Shown here piece after piece: positions 22,877 to 29,223 of a stretch of DNA of 29,223 nucleotides; position 1 is the first letter of the stretch; every line of letters starts with the position of its first letter. Both the position numbers and the translations under genes were made by a program. The notes beneath the pieces were generated by a model. That model worked only from the letters and a program-made list of their open reading frames with translations. It was not told where the DNA came from and made no database searches. The stretch lies in contig CAYZGO010000033.1 in the NCBI GenBank assembly GCA_964478075.1, forward strand, positions 1 to 29,223, read 5' to 3'. The stretch comes from DAOUEX01 sp034430235 (GTDB lineage Bacteria; Chloroflexota; Anaerolineae; UBA2200).

Positions 22877-23583
22877 CTGAGGAAAACAGGATCCCTTATC
22901 GGCCCACTATTCGCGAGTTGCCCGCCTCTGAGCGCCCACGGGAGCGGATACAGCACTATGGCGCATCTGCCCTCTCCAATGCCGAGCTACTGGCGATCAT
23001 CCTGCGCACTGGCGTAGGCGGTGAGAACGTGCTCAACATGGCCCAGCGCCTGCTCTCAACTTACAGAGGTTTGGCTGGCCTGGCACGCGCCAGCTTTGGC
23101 GAGCTGGAACGCGAGCATGGTGTGGGCGTGGCCAAGACGGCCCAGATACAGGCTGCGTTGGAACTGGGGCGCCGCCTGCTCATTGCCTCGCCCGACGAGC
23201 GGCCCCAGATCACGTCGCCAGCCGATGCCGCCAACCTGCTGATGCCAGAGATGGCACTGCTAGAGCAGGAACACCTGCGCGTACTGCTGCTGGATACCAA
23301 GCATCACGTGCTGGCTTCACCGACTGTATATATGGGCAACGTGAACACCTCAGTCATCCGCGTCGCCGAAGTGTTCCGCGAAGCAATCAGGGTCAACTGC
23401 GCCGCCATCATCGTCGCCCATAACCACCCATCAGGCGACCCCACGCCCTCACCCGACGACGTCCGCGTCACCGAGCAAATCGTGGAGGCAGGCAAGCTGC
23501 TCGATATCGAAGTGCTCGACCACTTGATTATTGGACGACAGCGCTACGTGAGTTTGAAAGAGCGTGGGCTGGGGTTTTCATGA
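22873..23583 (+). CDS. radC: RadC/YeeS family JAB-domain protein
   Basis: The 236-residue protein has the UPF0758/RadC architecture. The N-terminal helix-hairpin-helix part is SNAELLAIILRTG and the LLxxYRGLAGLARASF repeat. The C-terminal JAB/MPN domain carries the metalloprotease-like motif in AHNHPSGDPTPSPDD. Despite the name, a DNA-repair function is not established for the family. ATG 22873 has GAGGAG just upstream and overlaps the stop of the membrane GT by 4 bases, so the two are co-translated. A degraded second copy of its 3' end lies at 27,936-28,100. Confidence 0.95.
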   Translation: MTEENRIPYRPTIRELPASERPRERIQHYGASALSNAELLAIILRTGVGGENVLNMAQRLLSTYRGLAGLARASFGELEREHGVGVAKTAQIQAALELGRRLLIASPDERPQITSPADAANLLMPEMALLEQEHLRVLLLDTKHHVLASPTVYMGNVNTSVIRVAEVFREAIRVNCAAIIVAHNHPSGDPTPSPDDVRVTEQIVEAGKLLDIEVLDHLIIGRQRYVSLKERGLGFS

Positions 23584-24103
23584 GGGGAGTGGGAGTGGTG
23601 GACGACGCCGGCAAGGGCCTGCCCTTAGGTCCCGCCATCAGTCAGGCGGGGCCGCCTGCATCCTGCCATGTGCGAGGGCCGGCCGTCAGTTTGGCGGGGT
23701 CCGGCGGGGCTGCACGCGGCCATGACCCAACTGGGCATCAGCGCCAGAGCCTTCTGCTATATCCTGAGCCTGCCGAAGGGCGCATCCTCAAACTGGTCCA
23801 CACCATCGCCGACCTGGCATGTAGGCAGCAGGCACCGGAAGCGACGCCATCAGGATCCCCTGGCTTTGGCGAAATCAAAAGAAGTGGCATAATGACATCA
23901 GCTAAACAGTGCCTTGGCCTTGTGGCAGAGTCGCGAGAATGCCAAGGCGAACGGACCAAGAACGGCATGCCACCGATGATAGCCACTTCGGATCGCTCAA
24001 AGAAGTCGTAGTAGTAACACGGGTACTTACCTGCAACACCTCATACAGCATCTGTACGAACCAGGAGAGCTTGTGCGGTTAACGTAGCAATAGGAGGTGT
24101 CTA
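23584..24103. other. 520-bp gap holding GC-rich repeats and a comM remnant
   Basis: The first 130 bases are GC-rich inverted repeats (GTCCCGCCATCAGTCAGGCGGGG, then GGCGGGGTCCGGCGGGG). Next is the broken comM/yifB end (23,700-23,845). An 8-bp stem, GCCTTGGC (23911-23918) with GCCAAGGC (23941-23948), follows. TTGGCG (23866-23871) and CATAAT (23888-23893) with a 16-base spacer might be a weak promoter for the HTH gene. No other coding sequence is supported. Confidence 0.6.
23700..23845 (+). pseudogene. C-terminal remnant of a ComM/YifB Mg-chelatase-like ATPase
   Basis: LHAAMTQLGISARAF (23709-23755) matches the conserved C-terminus of the YifB/ComM AAA+ family, and RILKLVHTIADLA (about 23782-23820) matches the following helix but in another frame. 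Between them lies ATCCTGAGCCTGCCGAAGGG, a 20-base segment not expected in the family, which shifts the frame. It closely resembles the short CCTGAGCCTGTCGAAGG repeat seen dispersed in many bacterial genomes. The AAA+ core upstream is missing, so the gene is dead. Confidence 0.7.
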
Positions 24104-25327
24104 GTGTCTAGTCCGAGCCAAGATGAGCCAATGTATGGAGTCCGACAGATCGCTGCCATATTGGACGTATCGCCCAAGACAGTCAGGCGCCTGCTCCGCG
24201 ATGGCAAGCTGACCGGCAGAAGAATCGGGGGCAAGTGGTCTGTACTTGCGAGCGAACTCAAGACTTACCTGCATCATCACCCGACAAACGTTACCAAGAC
24301 GGCGATCGGGCAGGTGCAGAGACTGCTGATGGAAGGCAGGCGAGTACTCCTTGAGGACATGGAGCACTTTCCTAGCTACGACGCTGCGCGCCCATACCAG
24401 CAGAAGAACTGGTACTACAAACGGTGTGAGGAGATGGGCCACGATCTGCTTCAGCAGTTGCCATTCTTTGTGCGACAAGATGGGTCAGTCGTCAGGATTC
24501 AGTACGCGCACCTCGGGGAGCTTTTCAACCAGCTTATGCTTGAGTGGATACGCGAGTACGAAACGAGAACAGGTAAGGTGTTCAATAAGGGGATGGTGTA
24601 CGGCAACCTGGGCGTCTGCCAGATCGCAACGGGCAAGATACAGGAAGGGATCGCGAGTCTGCTGAATGCCGACTATCAGGACAGAGAGCACACGGGGCTG
24701 TCCAAGAATGTCCACAACATCCTCAATGGAATCCTATGGCAGCAGTTCGAAAGACCAAACGTGTTCAACTATGTCATTCAGATCGCAGGGCAACTCGCGA
24801 GTAGCCTAAGAATCACTCTGGATCGCGCAACGCTGCAGACCTTGGTTGGCAGACTCTCACTTGAGAACCGACTGCTGCTGGAATCCCAAGTTTGGGCAGC
24901 AAGTAGGAGCCTCCGTCATGCTGCAATGCCGCACAGCAACATCGTGTACAGAACACAGCTTCTGTCAGCATTGAGTAGTGTCTGCTGGATGATAGAATCA
25001 CTTCTGCGCGACAAGTTTGGTCCTGGCACGCTGCACCCACTCCTGTGCAAAGCTGTCAAAGGGAAGAAGACTGGATACGAGAACTCCAAGCTTCAATGTT
25101 CAGCCAGTTGTACACGGGAGTTTGTAGGCAATCTGCGGGGAATACTAGCTACCAAGGTCTCTCCCGAGGAGAGGGTTCTGTGCTGCCTGCGATTGTGTAG
25201 GAACTACACGCATCACCAGTTCGATCCCAAGCCCTCTGCGAACCAGGATTGGCTTTCGTATTTCGAAGACGCTTTCGCATTGGTGTTGGCGGCCATGTTC
25301 TACTTGGACAGCATCGGCGCGTTGTAG
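24104..25327 (+). CDS. HTH-HEPN protein, putative RNase-type defence or toxin protein
   Basis: The 407-residue protein starts at GTG 24104 with AGGAGG (24092-24097) 6 bases upstream. Residues 10-56 form an excisionase/MerR-type helix-turn-helix (VRQIAAILDVSPKTVRRLLRDG, then GGKWSVLASELKTYL). Residues about 160-192 (GMVYGNLGVCQIATGKIQEGI) read like one TPR helix pair. The C-terminal approximately 110 residues are helical and contain RNYTHH (366-371), matching the R-N/H/D-x3-H signature of HEPN ribonucleases. HEPN domains act in toxins, abortive infection and CRISPR effectors. A DNA-binding domain fused to such a domain suggests a self-regulating toxin or defence sensor. No antitoxin or nucleotidyltransferase partner gene is next to it. 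Function is inferred from motifs only. Confidence 0.85.
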   Translation: MSSPSQDEPMYGVRQIAAILDVSPKTVRRLLRDGKLTGRRIGGKWSVLASELKTYLHHHPTNVTKTAIGQVQRLLMEGRRVLLEDMEHFPSYDAARPYQQKNWYYKRCEEMGHDLLQQLPFFVRQDGSVVRIQYAHLGELFNQLMLEWIREYETRTGKVFNKGMVYGNLGVCQIATGKIQEGIASLLNADYQDREHTGLSKNVHNILNGILWQQFERPNVFNYVIQIAGQLASSLRITLDRATLQTLVGRLSLENRLLLESQVWAASRSLRHAAMPHSNIVYRTQLLSALSSVCWMIESLLRDKFGPGTLHPLLCKAVKGKKTGYENSKLQCSASCTREFVGNLRGILATKVSPEERVLCCLRLCRNYTHHQFDPKPSANQDWLSYFEDAFALVLAAMFYLDSIGAL

Positions 25328-25502
25328 GCGATCGTGCCCCCTACCTCTCTGAGTACCTACTTGGCCGCTTCATACCACCTCCACTTGTGCTTTCCCGAGC
25401 ACACCCACGCGCAGAGCTACAGCGACTCCCACCGTCACAGTCGCACCCTTACCCCTTGCCAACACCCTGCGCATCACAGACCTGGAATACTCAGGCCACG
25501 AT

Positions 25503-26000
25503 TCATCCGGTTCCAAGTAGCCAACTGAGCAACATTTGCAGGCCATCTTCCTTTGTGAGCTCTGGCTTCCAGGCAAAATCTTGTCTGGCCTTCTCGGTAT
25601 TGCTGACGTAGACACGCTGATCGCCCGGTCGCCACGGTGCCAGGACATAGGGCACACTTTTGCCCAATCTCACGCCAACCCACTCGAGCAATTCCAGCAA
25701 CGAGATAGTATTCATCGGGCCTCCCCCTACGTTATAGATCTGTCCTTTGCTCACCTCAATCTCGGCAACCGCGAGGCGGAAGGCTCGCATCAAGTCGTCA
25801 ACAAACAGAATGTCTCGAACCTGGCATCCATCGCCGATATCGTCCGCGGAGGCAGATCTAGTCTCTGTTGGCGCCAAGAGCTTCGGCATGATCAACCGTG
25901 CAAGGGTCAGAGAAGGTAGCGTGTCTTGCCTCAGGCAATGTGGTGGCGAACGCCGATAACAGGCCGAGTCCTGCGCTGACATTGTGAGCCACTGGGGCAT
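25503..26000 (-). pseudogene. Truncated NAD-dependent sugar epimerase (CDP-paratose/tyvelose epimerase-like)
   Basis: From about 25,845 to the stop at 25503-25505 the - strand encodes the C-terminal substrate domain of an extended SDR. It shows CQVRDILFVDDLMRAF, IYNVGGGPMNTISLLELLE (typical of CDP-paratose 2-epimerase), PWRPGDQRVYVSNTEKARQDFAW and LLSWLL. The N-terminal Rossmann fold, the GxxGxxG motif and the YxxxK catalytic pair are absent; residues before ADDIGDG have no homology. The frame remains open to 26000, so a gene caller might report an intact ORF, but it cannot be an active epimerase. Confidence 0.75.
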
Positions 26001-26448
26001 GATGAGTCACCCTCTGCTGCAAAGCCTGCTCGCGGCGAAAACTGACTGCTCGGCATCAGCAGTGATGTGGCGCGGCAATCCTTGAACGCCGGGCACTGTC
26101 CTGGACATGATTTGTCGAATCTGCACTGCTACCCCATAATGGTTAACTGAAAGGCAAGACCTGATGCTGTGCCGAGCCGTCGCCTGAGGTGAGACTTTGG
26201 GCGGGATGAGCAATCCGAGGGGCGGCGCCGAAGCGCCCCGCAGGGGGGCGCCCTCTCGTCTTCCACGTCTTTGTCAGACGTGACAAAGGTGTCGAGAGAC
26301 AAAGGAGACACCCTGACGGGGAAGATGCTGCGCGAGGGCGAAAGGTCACCCAGAGAACCACTTCGCTTCGGTGACACCTTTGATGACAGAATGCCAGTCT
26401 TGCTGTTCTGCACTATGATTGCCACAGTTCACAGGGATGGGATCAGAA
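26001..26448. other. 448-bp non-coding stretch with nested inverted repeats before the MttB gene
   Basis: 26001-26160 shows nothing I can identify. From 26,218 there is a GC-rich block with hairpin GGCGC-CGAA-GCGCC (26224-26237). Then come CTTTGTCA-GACG-TGACAAAG (26269-26288), CAAAGGTGTC (26284-26293) pairing with either GACACC (26307-26312) or GACACCTTTG (26373-26382), and GTCACC (26345-26350) with GGTGAC (26370-26375). Several of these exclude each other. Only the stems are seen; no riboswitch consensus is recognised. Confidence 0.5.
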
Positions 26449-27891
26449 ATGGGCTCCAAAGCGACGCTTCGCCCCCACATTACGGTGCTGAGCAAAGGCC
26501 AGATCGGACAGATCCACGAACAATCGCTGCGCCTGTTGTCCAGCGTGGGCGTGCGCGTGGATGCGGACAGAGCGCGCCAGCTCCTATTGCGGGCCGGGGC
26601 GCGTCCTGGGGAAGGCGGGCGCGTGTTCTTGCCGCCCGAACCGGTGGAATGGGCCCTGCGGGTGGCTCCTTCCACTGTGGACGTGCACGACCGGCGGGGG
26701 AGGCATGTTTTCCGCCTGGGCAAGCGCGTGCCCGGGCCACAGGCGCGCTTTGGAATCGGCGTGACCTGCCTCTACTACCAGGATGCGGAGAGCGATGCGG
26801 TGATGCCGTTCACGCGCCAGCACATGCGAGCGATGGTGCGACTGGGCGGCGCGCTGCCCAGCTTTGACCTGATCTCCACGGTGGGTGTGGTGCAGGACGT
26901 CGATCCCGCTCTCAGCGACCTGTACGCGTCATTGGAGATGGCGGCCAACACCACCAAGCCGCTGGTGATCCTGGTGGCCGATGAGGCCGTCTTCCCGCAC
27001 CTGCTCGACCTGTTAGAGTCCCTGTGCGGTGACCTGGCGGAACGGCCGTTCCTGATTCCCTATTTCAACCCCATCACGCCGCTGGTCATCAACGCCGGGA
27101 CGGCAGATAAGATGTGCTGGACGATCGAGCGCGGCTTGCCGTTCATCTACTCCAACTACGGCATGGCCGGAGCGACGACACCGATTACGCCAGCGGGCAT
27201 GCTTGTGCTGCTCAATGCGGAGCTGTTGGCTGGCCTGACGCTGAGCCAGTTGATGAAAGAGGGCACGCCGGTGATCCTGGGCAGCCTGCCCGCCTACTTC
27301 GACATGCGAGGAATGGGCAGCTTTTACGATGCGCACAGCTATCTGATCAACCTGGCCTGTGCGGAGATGATGGCACACTACGGCCTGCCGCACGCCGGGA
27401 CCTCCGGGAGCGGCATCGGCTGGGGGCCCGATCCCATCGCCTGGGGCCACCAGTGGATAAATCACCTGACGAGCTGCCTGGGCAAGGTGGGGCTGGTGCC
27501 GTTTGTGGGCGACACTCTGGGATCAAAGGCCTTCTCGCCGGTGGTAGCGGTCTATGCCAACGAGGTCATCGCCCAGGCGCGGCGTCTGGCGCAGGGCTTT
27601 GCCTGGGATGACGTGACTCCAAGCTTGGAGGACACGGCGCGGGTTGGGCCAGGCGGCAACTATCTCACGTCTGAGATGACGCTCAGCCTGTTCCGCCAGG
27701 CGTACTACGAGAGCCGGGTGTTTCCGAACCTGACGCTGGAAGCGTGGCAGGCACAGGGCTGCCCTCGGGCGATGGATGTGCTGCGGCGCCACACGCAGCG
27801 GTTGCTGGGCCAGGTCAGCGCTCCAGCAGATCATGCTGAGCTGATGGCACGTGGCGAGGAGTTCATACAGGGCGTGAAACGCCAAGCGTGA
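26449..27891 (+). CDS. MttB-family (trimethylamine methyltransferase-like) protein, non-pyrrolysine
   Basis: The family are TIM-barrel methyltransferases that move a methyl from a methylamine or quaternary amine to a corrinoid protein. Members without pyrrolysine act on other quaternary amines such as glycine betaine or carnitine. The 480-residue product has no in-frame amber codon, so it is a non-Pyl type. Landmarks are the opening LSKGQIGQIHEQSLRLLSSVGV, the barrel strands around NPITPLVI and GMAGATTPITPAG, GTSGSGIG and the C-terminal ARRLAQGFAWDD and NYLTSEMTL. ATG 26449 (AGGGATGG 8 bases before) is preferred over ATG 26437 or TTG 26419. No corrinoid protein or reactivase gene is adjacent. 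Confidence 0.9.
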   Translation: MGSKATLRPHITVLSKGQIGQIHEQSLRLLSSVGVRVDADRARQLLLRAGARPGEGGRVFLPPEPVEWALRVAPSTVDVHDRRGRHVFRLGKRVPGPQARFGIGVTCLYYQDAESDAVMPFTRQHMRAMVRLGGALPSFDLISTVGVVQDVDPALSDLYASLEMAANTTKPLVILVADEAVFPHLLDLLESLCGDLAERPFLIPYFNPITPLVINAGTADKMCWTIERGLPFIYSNYGMAGATTPITPAGMLVLLNAELLAGLTLSQLMKEGTPVILGSLPAYFDMRGMGSFYDAHSYLINLACAEMMAHYGLPHAGTSGSGIGWGPDPIAWGHQWINHLTSCLGKVGLVPFVGDTLGSKAFSPVVAVYANEVIAQARRLAQGFAWDDVTPSLEDTARVGPGGNYLTSEMTLSLFRQAYYESRVFPNLTLEAWQAQGCPRAMDVLRRHTQRLLGQVSAPADHAELMARGEEFIQGVKRQA

Positions 27892-27910
27892 AACGTGAAG
27901 GGTGAAACTG
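27877..27910 (+). repeat. GTGAAACG short repeats at the MttB 3' end
   Basis: GTGAAACGCCAAGC, GTGAAACGTGAAGG and GTGAAACTG follow one another, and the first supplies the last codons of the MttB gene. Similar GCGTGAAACGTGATGCGTGAAG units lie at about 12,657-12,680 downstream of rtcB. Confidence 0.6.
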
Positions 27911-27935
27911 TGCTGTAACGGGTGATGGTAGGCAG

Positions 27936-28100
27936 GACGACCATCCTCATCGCGCATCGCCTAACGACGTCCGCGTCACTGAGCAAATCGTGGAGGCCAG
28001 CAAGCTGCTCGACATCGAAGTCCTTGACCATTTGATTATTAGGCGGCAGCGCTATGTGAGCCTGAAAGAGCGCGGGTTGGGGTTTGGTACATCTGATTAA
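27936..28100 (+). pseudogene. radC: radC 3'-end fragment (degraded second copy)
   Basis: The frame DHPHRASPNDVRVTEQIVEA...KLLDIEVLDHLII..QRYVSLKERGLGF from 27,936 to TAA 28098-28100 matches the last ~50 codons of the intact radC at 23,400-23,583. By hand count there are 16 mismatches over about 123 bases, mostly at third codon positions. The JAB motif HNHPSGDPTPSPDD is reduced by nine bases to DHPHRASPND, losing the catalytic core, and nothing upstream is radC-like. The end differs (GTSD instead of S). It derives from a paralogue or horizontally acquired copy, not from a recent duplication of the neighbour. Confidence 0.85.
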
Positions 28101-28170
28101 CGCGGATGCGAAACAGAGGTGATCCTCAGCGTCCTCATTGGATGGCATTGATGATGCCGATGCCGTGGTG

Positions 28171-28695
28171 TTAGACCGTGCTCTCCTCTGTTTGAAACTC
28201 GGCAGAACCTACGTGGTAGTCCAAAGCGTACCCGATATGCGCGATGCTATGAGGCGACATGTCGCGTAGTTTAGGTTCAACCATCTGGAGTACTTGAAGC
28301 CCGAAGCAGTCCAGGGACACGCGGAATCTGTAGCCCGGGGAGAGACAGACTTCCTGGCTTTGGTCTTGTAGAGGTTGACGAGGGGAACTCTGTGGGAGTC
28401 ACACACCTGCCGCAGGGATGAGCTTCTTAACACCTCTTCAGAGCTTCCAGCGTCGATTGGAGGGGCATCACCCACGACGACGTCCTGGCCGGAGAGGAAT
28501 TCGAGCACTGCCTGCAATGTCTCTCGATGAGTGCTCGTGGGATAAGGCTCTGACGAGACAAGATTGACTTTGACGAAAAAGGTCTGAGCGCTACTCACCT
28601 CGAAGGCAAGACCTTCCAGGACCTTGCTGACAAACGCTTTTCGGTTGTCTGTCTTGCTCCAGTAGACAATTGATATGTCCCTGGGAGCCGCCTTC
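28171..28695 (-). pseudogene. Broken DUF362-family protein
   Basis: On the - strand PRDISIVYWSKTDNRKAFV, VKVNLVSSEPYPTSTHRETLQAVLEFL, VVVGDAPPIDAG and QVCDSHRVPLVNLYKTK match the N-terminal half of DUF362 proteins (often linked to 4Fe-4S ferredoxin domains). After about 28,360 the homology continues in another frame as RVSLDCFGLQVLQMVEPKLRDMSPHSIAHIGYALDYHVG, which corresponds to the C-terminal end, so the middle is deleted and a frameshift joins the halves. An upstream in-frame stop leaves no good start codon. The stop codon of the C-terminal frame is at 28171-28173. Confidence 0.75.
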
Positions 28696-28699
28696 CCAA

Positions 28700-29170
28700 G
28701 TCAGCTAAGTGCTACGCACATGATACCTGAAAGCGGCGAGGTTGTACAAGAGACGGTAGAAGCGGGGTGGAGTTCAACTTGGGAGCGAATGTCGAATCCC
28801 GACTGCCGAAGTGGCACTGAATGAATTCGCTGCCTCAAGTTGGCAAGCCCCCACAGGGGCTAGGAAAGCCGTTTCACGGCAGTGCCTGCGGGCACTTCTC
28901 AGTTTCAGGCGGGGATTTCCAATCCTCGTTCTCAGTTTGCCCCAAGACTGAACTAACCCCTAGAAGGGACCAACCACCAGTGGCGCATGGCCCGGGACCC
29001 GAGCGGGAAGCTCGCATCCGCGGCAAGAAGCAATGTGCACTGCGCAGGTATTGTGCAGCGATGGTGTCAAGCCCCGGTTGTGGCTCGCGGTTGTGCAGGA
29101 GGTAGTTTCGAACGAGCAAAGCAGAGCCAGCGCCACAATTCGACTGGGACACGGAACAACTGTCGTAGGG
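28700..29170. other. 470-bp unexplained stretch with three tandem hairpins
   Basis: No protein homology is visible in any frame. Three perfect stems occur in 49 bases: GCCCC-CACA-GGGGC (28847-28860), GCCG-TTTCA-CGGC (28868-28880) and GTGCC-TGCG-GGCAC (28882-28895), followed by TTCTCAGTTTCAGGCGGGG. The arrangement looks like a structured RNA or the end of a mobile element. Confidence 0.5.
28847..28895. repeat. Three consecutive perfect stem-loops
   Basis: Stems of 5, 4 and 5 base pairs with loops CACA, TTTCA and TGCG lie 7 and 1 bases apart. Each is fully complementary. Coaxial stacking would be possible in RNA from either strand. I do not recognise the family. Resemblance to the hairpin-rich right ends of IS200/IS605-type elements is only superficial. 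Confidence 0.6.
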
Positions 29171-29223
29171 GAGGGTGTTGAAAAACGGGGTCTACCAGGA
29201 TAGTGCCCCCGGTTTCAGCGGTT
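29171..29223 (-). repeat. Terminal inverted repeat, right copy
   Basis: These last 53 bases are the perfect reverse complement of bases 1-53, starting at GAGGGTGTTGAAAAACGGGG. Inside of 29171 the sequences differ at once. This marks the other inward-facing junction with the repeated element. Confidence 0.85.

Noticed and set aside
26218..26440. Cobalamin riboswitch before the corrinoid-dependent-type MttB gene
   Set aside because: I could not find the conserved B12-box or the surrounding junction sequence; only generic stems are present.
26449..27891. Pyrrolysine-containing trimethylamine methyltransferase
   Set aside because: The reading frame has no internal TAG codon and the region aligned to the pyrrolysine site reads through with ordinary residues.
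28821..29105. 94-residue ORF near the right end as a gene
   Set aside because: It has no ribosome site and no family features, and it runs across the three-hairpin cluster.
1..29223. Whole window as one 29-kb composite transposon
   Set aside because: The interior is a core translation operon and lipid genes, with no transposase. Inward-facing ends of a repeated element at assembly breaks explain the terminal repeats better.

Overview
The window is about 29.2 kb of high-GC bacterial chromosome. Gene content and many dispersed palindromes suggest an uncultured Chloroflexota (Anaerolineae-like) genome. That placement is inference: there is no rRNA or other marker to confirm it, and I see no tRNA, rRNA or CRISPR array.

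Region 1 (1-12,564, + strand) is an extended translation/transcription operon. It runs proS (one frameshift), then nusA-ylxR-infB-rbfA-DHH phosphoesterase-truB-ribF, followed by archease and the RNA ligase rtcB. proS and nusA each have a good sigma70-type promoter. The nusA leader can fold into two mutually exclusive hairpins. RNA synthesis control, initiation, ribosome maturation, tRNA modification, flavin synthesis and RNA repair thus sit together. GTAGAGACG palindromes separate some of the genes.

Region 2 (12,834-19,891, - strand) starts, in coordinate order, with an acyl-CoA dehydrogenase, a small membrane-anchored unknown and a decayed WD40 tail. A GGW-repeat (prenyltransferase/squalene-cyclase-like) protein follows, then a metallo-beta-lactamase hydrolase. 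Last comes a tight three-gene set read acyltransferase -> GT4 glycosyltransferase -> CDP-alcohol phosphatidyltransferase. Those three families are the same as the actinobacterial PatA/PimA/PgsA set that makes phosphatidylinositol mannosides, so a glycosylated phospholipid is the likely product.

Region 3 (19,892-23,583, + strand) holds a large GT-C-like membrane glycosyltransferase overlapping radC by 4 bases. Its promoter and the promoter of the - strand lipid operon are back to back and share one -35 hexamer, so the membrane GT and the lipid genes may be expressed together. A 63-bp unit is tandemly duplicated in frame inside the GT gene.

Region 4 (23,584-29,223) is accessory and partly decayed. 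It has a comM/yifB remnant split by a 20-nt short repeat and an intact 407-residue protein with an N-terminal excisionase-like HTH and a C-terminal RNYTHH motif typical of HEPN RNases. It also has a truncated sugar-nucleotide epimerase, an intact MttB-family methyltransferase, a second broken 3' end of radC, a broken DUF362 gene and a cluster of three perfect hairpins.

The two ends of the window are a perfect 53-bp inverted repeat. The assembled piece probably stops on both sides at inward-facing ends of the same repeated element, most likely an insertion sequence.
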